The notes below the pieces were generated by a model. That model was not told where the DNA came from. It saw only the letters and a list, made by a program, of their open reading frames with translations, and did not search any database. From Victivallales bacterium Lenti_02 (lineage in GTDB: Bacteria > Verrucomicrobiota > Lentisphaeria > Oligosphaerales > Lenti-02): DNA of 22,226 nt. The translations under genes and the position numbers were made by a program. Positions 1 to 7,609 of the stretch are shown piece after piece (positions within the stretch are counted from its first letter, which is position 1; each line of letters begins with the position of its first letter). The stretch covers positions 1-22,226 of the forward strand of contig LVAZ01000268.1 in assembly GCA_001603055.1 (NCBI GenBank), read 5' to 3'.

Positions 1-1908
1 GTCCACGGCCTGGGCAACGGGCCGCTGGCGGCCCTGCGCGACGCCCTGTCCCGGGTTCCCGCCCCGCGGCGTCCCGGCGGGCGGCTGCGCTGGCTGAAGG
101 TGGACGTGGTGCAAAGCTCGATGATGGTGCCGCGCGTCGAGCGGGCGCGGGAGGCGGCGGGGGCGGAGGACGGGACCAGCATCGGCGAACTCGGCTTCTT
201 CGCCCGCGAGTCCGTCCTGCCCCTGCCCAGCCTGGTCGGCATCGCCTTCTCGCCCTCGAGCCAGTTCGCCATCCTGCCGGACCAGTTGCTGGGGCTGGAC
301 ATGCTCGATCCGATGAACCGCCTCCTTTCCGACCCCTATTCCGCCTGGCTGGTGGCGGAGGGGCGGAACGAGGAAATGGGCAACTGGAACCTGGTCTCCA
401 CCCTTCCCGTCCCCCAGCGCATCTGCCTGTTCGAGACCCAGGCCTGGTTCACGGAGAACGGGCAGGATGCCGTGCCGCTCTACCGGGGCCACCGGCTGTA
501 CGAGGACGCGAGCCGGGACGAGATTCTGGAACTGGTCGCCGTCACCGCCCGCCGTCTGGCCAGCGTGGTGGACGGCGAAGGGCGCGAGGCGCCGCCCTTT
601 CCCCGCTGGCTCGGTCCGGCCGACGGCGCCATCCAGCCCTTCGACGCCGCTCTGGTCGCCCTCGCCCTCGCCGAGGCGGCCCGGCTGTCCCCGAACCAGG
701 CCGAGGCGCTGGCGGCGGCGGAGCGGCTGGCCCGGTCCCTGATCGGGCAGTTGCAGCCGGTCGGCGGCGGCAGCAAGGCGTTCTGCCTGGTCGAGGAGGA
801 CGGGAAACGCGATGCCACCGGCGCCCTCGAGGCCACCTGGAAAACCGTGCGGCTGGGGACCAACGCCCTCTGCATCCTGGCCCTCTGCGCCGTGGCCGAA
901 CATGGCGAAACCGGCCGCTTCGACGCCCCGCTGGCCGGGCTGGCCCACTATCTGCTCGAACAGCGCCAGACGGGGGGGCGGTTCATGGCCCAGCGCCTGT
1001 GGCCCAGCGGCAAACTGGTCGACGCGACGGACCAGACCGCCAGCTCGCTGGCCGTCTGCGCTCTCCATGCCCTGCACGAGAAAACCAAACTGCCGATTTT
1101 CCGGACGGCGGCGGTCGAGGGATTCGAGATTCTGCTGCCCGAGGTCGAGGCCAAGCCGATGGACAGCCTGTTCCAGAACGAGTGGTTCCTGCGGGCGGCG
1201 GACCGCTGTTTCACCTACCAGTGGGACGAGCGCTATGTCCAGCAGGCGCAGCGTTTCGCCCTGGCCGCCATTGCCGAGCAGTTGCGCGACCCCTTGTTTC
1301 CCGACATGTTCGGGGACGTGCCCGAGCGGCCCTCGGCCACGGTGGCGGCAACCCGTACCGGCCTCATCGCCGTGGCGGCCCGGCTGGCGCATGACGGTGG
1401 TCGGCGGGAAGCCGCCCGCCAGATGCTGCTCGAAGCCCGGCCCAGCGTGGTGGCCCAGCTCCAGGGGCGCATCACCGCCCCCGAGGCGATGTACCTCGCC
1501 GATTCGTCGAAGCACCTCGGCTTTTTCCGCGACCATGTCCAGGATTTCGGCTTCGACCTGCAATGCCAGTATGCCCAGTTGCTCAGCCTCACCGAGCTGG
1601 CCAAGACCATGAAGCACCTGCGCGCCGAGCGGCTGCGGGACGAGGAATCCCCCGTGTCCCGGCAGATCGACGAGCAGCTCCTCGCGGCGCGCCGCATCGC
1701 CGAGCGGTACCCGCATTTTCTCGCGGTCTTCGACGGGAGCCTGTCGCGCCACCATGTCGCGGCGGTGGCCGAACGGATTCCCGTGGCTGGCGACCGCCAC
1801 ACCCGGCCCGCGCTGCGTCCCGCGCCCCAGCCTGCCCCCCGCCCCGCGCCCCGGCCTGCGGCCGGCGGCAACGAACCGGTCATCCGGCCGGTGCCGCGCC
1901 GCCGCTAA
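1..1908 (+). CDS. Unrecognised probable alpha/alpha-toroid protein, 5' truncated by the window
   Basis: The frame is open from base 1, so the gene begins upstream of the window; 635 residues are visible before the TAA stop. I do not recognise the family. From about residue 175 to 560 the sequence is rich in amphipathic helices with repeated Ala/Leu-rich segments (for example DAALVALALAEAARL, NALCILALCAVAEHG and SSLAVCALHALHEK), spaced as in alpha/alpha-toroid folds such as epimerase-like or six-hairpin glycosidase-like proteins. The earlier part has no motif I can name. The last 35 or so residues are a low-complexity Pro/Arg/Ala tail (RPAPQPAPRPAPRPAAGG), probably disordered. The GTG at base 100 is an internal codon, because coding continues upstream of it. 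The nth gene follows after 13 bases, so co-transcription is likely. The toroid assignment is inference. Confidence 0.75.
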   Translation, partial: VHGLGNGPLAALRDALSRVPAPRRPGGRLRWLKVDVVQSSMMVPRVERAREAAGAEDGTSIGELGFFARESVLPLPSLVGIAFSPSSQFAILPDQLLGLDMLDPMNRLLSDPYSAWLVAEGRNEEMGNWNLVSTLPVPQRICLFETQAWFTENGQDAVPLYRGHRLYEDASRDEILELVAVTARRLASVVDGEGREAPPFPRWLGPADGAIQPFDAALVALALAEAARLSPNQAEALAAAERLARSLIGQLQPVGGGSKAFCLVEEDGKRDATGALEATWKTVRLGTNALCILALCAVAEHGETGRFDAPLAGLAHYLLEQRQTGGRFMAQRLWPSGKLVDATDQTASSLAVCALHALHEKTKLPIFRTAAVEGFEILLPEVEAKPMDSLFQNEWFLRAADRCFTYQWDERYVQQAQRFALAAIAEQLRDPLFPDMFGDVPERPSATVAATRTGLIAVAARLAHDGGRREAARQMLLEARPSVVAQLQGRITAPEAMYLADSSKHLGFFRDHVQDFGFDLQCQYAQLLSLTELAKTMKHLRAERLRDEESPVSRQIDEQLLAARRIAERYPHFLAVFDGSLSRHHVAAVAERIPVAGDRHTRPALRPAPQPAPRPAPRPAAGGNEPVIRPVPRRR

Positions 1909-1921
1909 CCCCGGATCACCC

Positions 1922-2581
1922 ATGGCTTCCCGCCCCACCCAGCGCCTGCTCCGGCCCGAGGAAATCGAGGCCTTCTTCGCCATCCTCGCCGAACACATCG
2001 ACCCCCGCTGCGAACTCGACTGGGAAACTCCCTTCGACCTCCTGGTGGCGGTCGTCCTCTCCGCCCAGTGTACCGACCAGAAGGTCAACCGGGTCACGGC
2101 CCGCCTGCGGCGGCTCTGCCCGGCCCCCGCCGACTACCTGGCTCTGGGCGAGGCGACGTTGCAGGCTGAAATCCGTTCCATCGGGCTGTTCCGCAACAAG
2201 TCCCGCGCGATTCTCGGCCTCTGCCGGGAGCTGCTCGAACGCCACGGGGGCGAGGTGCCGCGCACCCGCGCCGAACTCGAGGCCCTGCCCGGCGTCGGCC
2301 GCAAGACCGCCAACGTGGTGTTGAACGTGGGCTTCGGCCAGCCGACCCTGGCGGTGGACACCCATGTTTTCCGCGTGGCCAACCGCTGCGGCCTGGTCCG
2401 CGCCGCCAATCCGCAGGAAACCGAACGCCAACTGCTGACGAAAGTGCCGCAAGGGGTTATGTTACACGCGCATCACTATCTGATTCTGCATGGCCGGTAT
2501 ACCTGCAAGGCGCGCAAACCCGATTGCGCGGTCTGTCCCGTCGCCTCCCTGTGCACTTGGCCGAGCAAAACCACCGCGTGA
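1922..2581 (+). CDS. nth: Endonuclease III, DNA glycosylase/AP lyase
   Basis: This is a base-excision repair enzyme that removes oxidised pyrimidines and cleaves abasic sites by beta-elimination. It has 219 residues, close to the 211 of E. coli Nth. Visible signatures are the helix-hairpin-helix LPGVGRKTANVVLN with the catalytic Lys, then the catalytic Asp in VDTHVFRVANR, and a C-terminal 4Fe-4S motif with spacing C-x6-C-x2-C-x5-C (CKARKPDCAVCPVASLC). The substrate-pocket segment LLVAVVLSAQCTDQKVN is also typical. The frame is open further upstream, but the extension overlaps the previous gene and encodes only Pro/Arg-rich filler, so I chose the ATG at 1922, which begins MASRPTQRLL just before the conserved domain. 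No strong Shine-Dalgarno is visible, so translational coupling to the upstream gene is plausible. The next gene starts 22 bases downstream. Confidence 0.96.
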   Translation: MASRPTQRLLRPEEIEAFFAILAEHIDPRCELDWETPFDLLVAVVLSAQCTDQKVNRVTARLRRLCPAPADYLALGEATLQAEIRSIGLFRNKSRAILGLCRELLERHGGEVPRTRAELEALPGVGRKTANVVLNVGFGQPTLAVDTHVFRVANRCGLVRAANPQETERQLLTKVPQGVMLHAHHYLILHGRYTCKARKPDCAVCPVASLCTWPSKTTA

Positions 2582-2603
2582 CCAACCCTCTGGGGAGCCC
2601 CGC

Positions 2604-3839
2604 ATGCTGACTGTCGGCCAAACTCTTGAACTGACCATTTCCGAAATCGGTTTCGGCGGCGACGGCGTCGCCCGTACCGCCGAGGGGGAAGTGGTCTTCG
2701 TGCCCTTCGCGGCGGCGGGCGACCGCCTGCGCGCCGAGATCGTGCAGACCCACGCCCGCTACGCCCGGGGCGAAATCCGCGAGCTGGTCGAGCCGGGGCC
2801 GGGGCGGACCACGCCCGTCTGCCCCCATTTCGGGCGCTGCGGCGGCTGTTCCTACCAGCACCTCGACTACGCCACCGAGTTCGCGGCCAAATGTGCCCAG
2901 TTGCCGAGCGTCCTGCAGCGCCTCGGGGGCCAGGCGGAGGTTCCCGAACTCGAGGTGCGGATACCCAGCCCCGCCGAGTACGGTTACCGCAACAAGCTGC
3001 GGGTCGAGCCCTTCGGCGAGAAGCACGAGACCCCCAAGGGGGCCATCATCTTCTACGGCTACTGCGAGCTGGACAACCGGACCTACTTCGAGCTGGACGC
3101 CTGCCCGCTCGCCCAGCCCGCCCTGAACGAGCTGCTGCCCAAGGCCCAGCGCACCGAGTGGGGGCGGCGCAACGCCAACCGCGAGAAGCCCCGGCCCATG
3201 ACCCTGCGCATCACCGACAGCGGCGAGACCAGCTACTATTTCGGCCACGCCCCCGAGCGGATTCCCTGGCTGACCGAGCACCTGCTCGGGCGCGAGGTCC
3301 GGATGCCGCTCGACGGCTTCTGGCAGGTGAATCCGGGCGCGGCGGAGGCCCTGGTGAAAACCGTCCGCGAGTGGTTCGCGGCCAGCCCGACGCGCTGGCT
3401 GGTGGATGCCTACGCCGGGGTGGGCACCTTCGCCCTCGCTCTCGGCGAGTTCACCGAGCGGCTGGTGCTGATCGAGAGCGAGACCGCCTCGCTCAAGGCC
3501 GCCGAGCACAACCTCATGCAGTGGAGCCTGACCGGCCGGCTCGTGCCGGGCCGCACCGAGAAGCATCTCTTCACCTGCCTGGGCCATGCCCCGAGCAACA
3601 ACACCACGCTGCTGCTCGATCCGCCCCGCACCGGCTGCGGCGACGCCACCCTCAAGGCGATTCTGCGCCATCGGCCCCGCCAGATTTTCTACGTCTCCTG
3701 CAATGCCGCCACCCTCGCGCGGGATGTGAAGGTCCTCTGCGGCGGCAAGGGCTACCGCATCCGCCGGGCCGGGCTGGTGGACCTCTTCCCCCGCACCGCC
3801 CATTTCGAGTCCGTCGTCCAGCTCGAACTCGCGGAGTAG
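2604..3839 (+). CDS. rlmD: 23S rRNA (uracil-5-)-methyltransferase, RlmD/TrmA family
   Basis: This is a SAM-dependent RNA m5U methyltransferase of 411 residues. An N-terminal TRAM-like RNA-binding domain covers about residues 1-65 (GFGGDGVAR, VPFAAAGDRLRAEI). A 4Fe-4S site follows, with C73, C79 and C82 in CPHFGRCGGC and probably C167 as fourth ligand. The C-terminal Rossmann-type methyltransferase shows DAYAGVGTFAL (268-278) for SAM binding and DPPRTG (339-344). The nucleophilic Cys is C366 in FYVSCNAATLARD, and the likely general base lies in HFE (400-402). The iron-sulfur motif fits RlmD-type enzymes better than TrmA, but the exact target uridine cannot be read from sequence. The ATG at 2604 is preceded by GGGGAG and starts directly at the TRAM domain; a longer frame upstream overlaps nth and adds only low-complexity residues. 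The gene ends 7 bases from a convergent neighbour. Confidence 0.93.
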   Translation: MLTVGQTLELTISEIGFGGDGVARTAEGEVVFVPFAAAGDRLRAEIVQTHARYARGEIRELVEPGPGRTTPVCPHFGRCGGCSYQHLDYATEFAAKCAQLPSVLQRLGGQAEVPELEVRIPSPAEYGYRNKLRVEPFGEKHETPKGAIIFYGYCELDNRTYFELDACPLAQPALNELLPKAQRTEWGRRNANREKPRPMTLRITDSGETSYYFGHAPERIPWLTEHLLGREVRMPLDGFWQVNPGAAEALVKTVREWFAASPTRWLVDAYAGVGTFALALGEFTERLVLIESETASLKAAEHNLMQWSLTGRLVPGRTEKHLFTCLGHAPSNNTTLLLDPPRTGCGDATLKAILRHRPRQIFYVSCNAATLARDVKVLCGGKGYRIRRAGLVDLFPRTAHFESVVQLELAE

Positions 3840-3850
3840 CCGGGGGCTAC
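3836..3850. other. Palindrome holding the stop codons of two convergent genes
   Basis: GTAGCC-GGG-GGCTAC is a perfect 6-bp inverted repeat with a 3-base loop. The TAG stop of the methyltransferase gene (3837-3839) lies in the left arm and the TAG stop of the activase gene on the other strand (3847-3849) in the right arm. It has no T-tract, so it is not a classical intrinsic terminator, though it could form a small hairpin in either transcript. Confidence 0.6.
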
Positions 3851-4833
3851 CGGGAGCCTGGGCCGGCGGGTTCGCCCTTGGCGACGAGGCCGGAGACCAC
3901 CAGTTTTTCGTCGGGAAAGCCGCCGGCCAGGGCGGCTTCCCGGAGGGCGGCGATGGTGCGGCTGTCCAGCAGGGGCTGGTCGGCGTAGGGCCATTCCCGG
4001 CCCAGCCTCTCGTATTTCCGGTTGCAGGCGCCGTTGAAGGCGCAGAGTTCCCAGCGCCGGACCACGTCCGCGAACTGTTCGCGGAGATAGCGGCCGATGG
4101 CGGCGAGGTTTTCGGCCGTGGCGGTGGCGCCGGGGATGAGGGGCGTGCGAATCCAGAGCGCGGTCGGCCCGCCCGCCCTGGCCCGGATATGCTCGGCGAC
4201 GATGTGCAGATTGGCGAGAATCCGCTCGTTGCCCCGGCCGGTGAATTCCCGGTGGCGGGCGGAATCGAGCAGCTTGATGTCGTAGAGGACGAGATCGGCG
4301 TGGGGCAGAACGGCGGCGAGGGCCTCGGGGGCGGCCTGGCCGCAGGTGTCGAGGGCCGTGTGTACGTTCTCGTCCCGCAGCCGCCGGAACAGCGCCGCCA
4401 CGCAGGCAGGCTGGCCGAGGGGCTCGCCGCCGGAGACGGTGACGCCGCCCCCGAAGGCCCGGTAGTAGTCCCGGTCCTTGAGCACTTCCTTCAGCAGCGC
4501 GTCGAGGCTCCAGTCGCGGCCGGTGAAGGTCATGGCCCGCGCGGGGCAGGCGGCGACGCAGGCCCCGCACTGGGTGCAGCGCTCCCGGTCCAGGAGCAGG
4601 CCGTCCGCCCCGGCGGCGAGGGCCTGAGCGGGGCAGGCGGCCACGCATTCGAGGCAGCGGATGCACTTGCGCGCCTCCCACCAGACTTCCTGGCCGAAGG
4701 CGATGCCCTCCGGGTTCTGGCACCAGCGGCAGTCCAGCGAGCAGCCTTTGAGGAAGACGGTCGTGCGCAGGCCGGGGCCGTCATGGCTGCCGCCCCGGAT
4801 GATCTCGATGGTCCGGCAGGCTAGGGAAGTCAC
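3847..4833 (-). CDS. Glycyl radical enzyme activase, radical SAM with ferredoxin insert
   Basis: This protein should use SAM and a reduced 4Fe-4S cluster to abstract hydrogen from a glycine of its partner enzyme and install the glycyl radical. It has 328 residues. The radical-SAM motif is C31-x3-C35-x2-C38 (CSLDCRWC), preceded by the family-typical GGSHDGPGLRTTVFLKGC. Two more 4Fe-4S motifs follow in a ferredoxin-like insert: C57, C60, C63, C67 (CIRCLECVAAC) and C86, C89, C92, C96 (CTQCGACVAAC). VSGGEP (133-138) is the SAM-binding GGE motif. The insert is found in activases of dehydratase- and decarboxylase-type glycyl radical enzymes and is absent from minimal PflA. The start is GTG at 4831-4833 behind GGAGAGGGG. 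The partner gene lies 190 bases upstream on the same strand, across an inverted-repeat element. Confidence 0.93.
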   Translation of the reverse strand: MTSLACRTIEIIRGGSHDGPGLRTTVFLKGCSLDCRWCQNPEGIAFGQEVWWEARKCIRCLECVAACPAQALAAGADGLLLDRERCTQCGACVAACPARAMTFTGRDWSLDALLKEVLKDRDYYRAFGGGVTVSGGEPLGQPACVAALFRRLRDENVHTALDTCGQAAPEALAAVLPHADLVLYDIKLLDSARHREFTGRGNERILANLHIVAEHIRARAGGPTALWIRTPLIPGATATAENLAAIGRYLREQFADVVRRWELCAFNGACNRKYERLGREWPYADQPLLDSRTIAALREAALAGGFPDEKLVVSGLVAKGEPAGPGSR

Positions 4834-4884
4834 AGAATGCCCCTCTCCGCCAACCGGCCTGTTCCGCCCGTGCAGGGGTCGGAT

Positions 4885-5021
4885 TCACCACGAAGACACG
4901 AAGGACACGAAGAAGGGGCAGAAAGGAAGAGGACGCGCGGCCCCCGGAGTCTCCGGGCAACGCGCGGGATTTGGTTTTCTCTTGCTGCCTTCACTTCGTG
5001 CTCTTCGTGCCTTCGTGGTGA
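4885..5021. repeat. 140-bp inverted-repeat element with CACGAAG-rich arms
   Basis: Two 28-base arms, 4885-4912 and 4994-5021, are reverse complements at 25 of 28 positions. Both are built from repeated CACGAAG units, starting TCACCACGAAG in the outer part. Between them the arms continue as imperfect purine/pyrimidine complements (GCAGAAAGGAAG against TTTTCTCTTGC). At the centre is a nested hairpin: CGCGCG (4934-4939 and 4961-4966) around CCCGGAG-T-CTCCGGG (4943-4957). The element begins 2 bases after the stop codon of the glycyl radical enzyme and ends about 50 bases before the activase start. It could fold into a long stem in RNA, acting as a transcript stabiliser, attenuator or partial terminator between the two genes. 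From memory, CACGAAG-type repeats are common in intergenic DNA of PVC bacteria. No transposase is present. Confidence 0.85.
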
Positions 5022-5023
5022 GC

Positions 5024-7264
5024 CTAGAAGCCCTCGTAGTTCATGCGCTCGACGAATTCCTGCTGGTAGTGGGGGGGCAGGCAGATGAAGCGGCTGGCGT
5101 AGCCGGTGACGCGGACGATGATGTTCTGGTACTCCGGGTTCTCCGGATGGATCATGGCGTCGCGCAGCTTGTTCAGGTCCATGATGTTGAGATTGATCTG
5201 GATGCCGCCCTTGGCGAAGAAGGTTTCCGAGAAGGCGCGCACGTAGCCGCCGATGCCGTCTTTGCCGTCGAAGAAGCGGGGTTGCAGCTCGATCTGCATG
5301 GTGCCGCCCTGGAACTTGCGATGGTCGATCTTGGCGATGGAGTTGGCGGTGGCGAGGAGGCCCTCGGTGTTGCGGCCGACCTGGGGGTTGATGCCGTGGG
5401 CGAGGTATTCCTCGGCCCGCCGCCCGTCGGGGGTGGCGCCCATGGCCGCCGGGCTCAGGTGGCCCTGGAAATGGAACAGCGAAGCCCGGAAATACTGGCC
5501 GCGCAGGTTGACCATGCCGCCCAGGATGCGGGCCAGGGAGTCGGTGACGCGGACGAGCAGGGCGTCCACCTCGTCGAGGTCGTTGCCGAACTTGTCCTGG
5601 TTGAGGAAGCGCTGGCGCATGGGTTCGCGGCCCGCCCAGTTGGCGGCGGTGGCGTCCCGGACTTCGGCGAGGGTGTAGAGCCGCTGCTCGAAGACCAGCT
5701 TGCGGAGCGCGTGCAGGGAATCGGCCACATTCGGGATGCCGAGGATGTTGACCGAGGTGAACTGGTAGTCCACGCCGCGGTTGTCCACCATGTCGATGCC
5801 GCGCTCGATGGGGCCGTGGCTCATCATCGAGGTGTACATCTCGGGCCAGAGGGAGCCGAGCAGCTCGTACTGGGCGTTCTTCCAGTCGCGCAGGGCGCGG
5901 GCGGTGACCGTCATCTCCTCCTCGAAGAGGGCGAAGAGGGTCTCGAAGTCGGCGGCGTTTTGCTCGACGGCGCGGGCGATGGCCCGCTGCATGGGCAGGA
6001 TGATGTTGTAGGAATTGACGTCCTGGTCGCAGTATTCCTTGCCGGGGATGCAGAACCACTGGCAGCCGCTGTAGACCACCTTCCAGGCGTCCTCCTCGGG
6101 GATGCCGGAGCGGAGCTGGGCGTCGCGCATCGCGTCGTAGTTCACCAGCACGGGGATGCTCTCGCCGTGGCGGGCCAGCACGTCGCAGGCGTAGGCGTAG
6201 AACTCGGGATCGATGTCGGGATGCCACATCACGCCGAGGTTGTTGTAGTCGCCGACGAGGTCGTAGCCTTCGAGGACCACGCGGCTCATCTCGTTGGTGG
6301 CGTCCCGGCCCTCGGCGTCGCGCCCGCCGACGCTGAAGAAGTGGCCGCGCAGCTTGAGGTACATCTCGGCGAGATACTCGCGCGCCTCCTCGTCGCTCAG
6401 CTCGCCGGCCGCCTTGCTCCGGCGGTAGAGGTCGATCAGGTACAAATCCAGGCGCCCGTAGCCGTTGCCGTGGCCGACCACGCGGTCGAGCATCACCGCG
6501 AAATGGACCCACTGCACGCCCTCGTAGTAGGTGCGCGGGGGCTGGGTGGCGATGTGGGCGCAGGCTTCGGCGATGCGGAGATAGGTCTGCTTCTGCCAGG
6601 GATCGGTCTCGGTCCGCGCCCGCTCGCGGGCGGTCTCGGCATGGCGCTGGATGAAGCGGATCACCGATTCGCAGATCATCTCCAGACCGTGCAGATAGCC
6701 GGCCTTGGCCGGGTTGTCGAGCCGGATATACTTCGCCCGGCTCTGGCGGATACGTTCGAGGATGCCGCCGAAGCCCTGGGCGAGGCCGATGGCGAGGTCC
6801 GGGCAGGTGTGGCCGCTGCTGTGGCCGCTGGCCCCCAGCGCCGAGCACCGGCGGCCCAGTTCCTGGAAGCTCGCGGGCCAGACGTACTGGCGCACCATGT
6901 GCATCTCCCAGTGGATTTCGCCGACGATCCGCTCGTTCGCGTGGATCTCGACCGGGAAATGGTCCACCAGGAAGGCATAGTCCCGGCCCCAGCTTTCGCC
7001 GGTCGCCGCGTAGCCGTCCACCTTCGAGGGCATCTGGTCCAGATGGGGGAAGGGGCCGATGTGAATCCAGCAGGCATGGTCGCCGAGGGGCGCCTCCACG
7101 CTGCCCAATCGCCGCTTGCCGCCGATGGCCAGCTCCCGGCTGCGCTGCGCCAGCTTCCGGATGCGCGGGGACTGGACGAAGGGGGACGGTACCTGCATCA
7201 CCACCCCGTCCCCGCGGACGGCGGGGCAGGCGGTCTTCGGTTCGGCCACGATGGCGTTGCTCAT
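5024..7264 (-). CDS. Glycyl radical enzyme of the PFL family, unknown substrate
   Basis: This is an oxygen-sensitive glycyl radical enzyme of 746 residues, within the usual size range. The C-terminal radical site is RVTGY (718-722), with G721 the radical-bearing glycine, inside the typical segment IIVRVTGYASRFICL. The active-site cysteine is probably C401 in VYSGCQWFC. The residue two after it is Trp, not Glu, and it is not a Cys-Cys pair, so neither a dehydratase/lyase of the Cys-x-Glu type nor a true pyruvate formate-lyase is indicated. Annotation as formate acetyltransferase would therefore be misleading. I chose the ATG at 7262-7264 because AGGAG lies 5 bases upstream; a longer frame adds 17 unlikely residues. 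No signal peptide is seen, consistent with a cytoplasmic enzyme. The activase lies downstream on the same strand. Substrate and product cannot be told from the sequence. Confidence 0.93.
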   Translation of the reverse strand: MSNAIVAEPKTACPAVRGDGVVMQVPSPFVQSPRIRKLAQRSRELAIGGKRRLGSVEAPLGDHACWIHIGPFPHLDQMPSKVDGYAATGESWGRDYAFLVDHFPVEIHANERIVGEIHWEMHMVRQYVWPASFQELGRRCSALGASGHSSGHTCPDLAIGLAQGFGGILERIRQSRAKYIRLDNPAKAGYLHGLEMICESVIRFIQRHAETARERARTETDPWQKQTYLRIAEACAHIATQPPRTYYEGVQWVHFAVMLDRVVGHGNGYGRLDLYLIDLYRRSKAAGELSDEEAREYLAEMYLKLRGHFFSVGGRDAEGRDATNEMSRVVLEGYDLVGDYNNLGVMWHPDIDPEFYAYACDVLARHGESIPVLVNYDAMRDAQLRSGIPEEDAWKVVYSGCQWFCIPGKEYCDQDVNSYNIILPMQRAIARAVEQNAADFETLFALFEEEMTVTARALRDWKNAQYELLGSLWPEMYTSMMSHGPIERGIDMVDNRGVDYQFTSVNILGIPNVADSLHALRKLVFEQRLYTLAEVRDATAANWAGREPMRQRFLNQDKFGNDLDEVDALLVRVTDSLARILGGMVNLRGQYFRASLFHFQGHLSPAAMGATPDGRRAEEYLAHGINPQVGRNTEGLLATANSIAKIDHRKFQGGTMQIELQPRFFDGKDGIGGYVRAFSETFFAKGGIQINLNIMDLNKLRDAMIHPENPEYQNIIVRVTGYASRFICLPPHYQQEFVERMNYEGF

Positions 7265-7274
7265 GGTTGCTCCT

Positions 7275-7326
7275 GGAAACGGCGCGTTTCCCGTATATCC
7301 AAACGGCACGGCCAACCGCCGTGCCG
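7275..7326 (-). promoter_or_regulatory. Two hairpins in the leader of the glycyl radical enzyme gene
   Basis: Just upstream of the start at 7264, two perfect inverted repeats lie in the presumed leader: GGAAAC-GGCGC-GTTTCC (7275-7291) and CGGCACGGC-CAACC-GCCGTGCCG (7304-7326). The first directly abuts the AGGAG ribosome-binding site (7270-7274). They could tune translation or mRNA stability, or be protein-binding sites. No known riboswitch consensus is recognised. Confidence 0.5.
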
Positions 7327-7332
7327 GCCATA

Positions 7333-7361
7333 ACCATCATCCGCCCCCGGCCTCCTGTCAA
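7333..7361 (-). promoter_or_regulatory. Possible sigma70-type promoter for the glycyl radical enzyme gene
   Basis: Reading the minus strand, TTGACA (7356-7361) matches a consensus -35. The hexamer 17 bases further, GATGGT (7333-7338), is a poor -10, so only the -35 match is convincing. A 6-bp hairpin, CTCCCG-CTCGA-CGGGAG (7365-7381), sits just upstream of it. Confidence 0.25.
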
Positions 7362-7381
7362 CCCCTCCCGCTCGACGGGAG

Positions 7382-7609
7382 CGACTTGGTCCGCGCTCCC
7401 TCCCCACCCGCCGGTTGTTTCGGCTGCTCAGAAGAACTTGGCTGTAATTAACTAGCATATATCCGCGGCGGCGCGAAATATTGCAGAACAAACTCAGTTG
7501 CCATCTTGACAAACAGGTTATGGCGGTGTTTGCTGAGGATATATCGGAGATTGTAGTGTCTTGATTCTGTGTGTACAGGCAAAAATGTCATTTCAAAAGG
7601 AGCTGTGAG
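7382..7609. promoter_or_regulatory. AT-richer divergent intergenic region upstream of the pseudopilin gene
   Basis: No gene is seen here. From about 7440 the DNA is clearly richer in A and T than the surroundings, as expected for promoters. On the plus strand TTGACA (7506-7511) is a consensus -35, but the hexamer 17 bases downstream (TTTGCT) is weak. An 8-base inverted repeat, ATATATCC (7457-7464) and GGATATAT (7537-7544), flanks that TTGACA. The pseudopilin ribosome-binding site AAGGAG lies at 7597-7602, 7 bases before its ATG. Confidence 0.4.

Noticed and set aside
4885..4930. A peptide of HEDTKDTKK type read from the CACGAAG repeat
   Set aside because: It is the translation of a DNA repeat, lies between genes and has no independent start or coding support.
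4661..7333. An 890-codon open frame on the plus strand, opposite the glycyl radical enzyme and activase genes
   Set aside because: It is antisense to two genes with clear catalytic motifs, its translation is biased to Val/Ala/Gly/Asp/His as expected for antisense of GC-rich coding DNA, and it reads through the inverted repeat.
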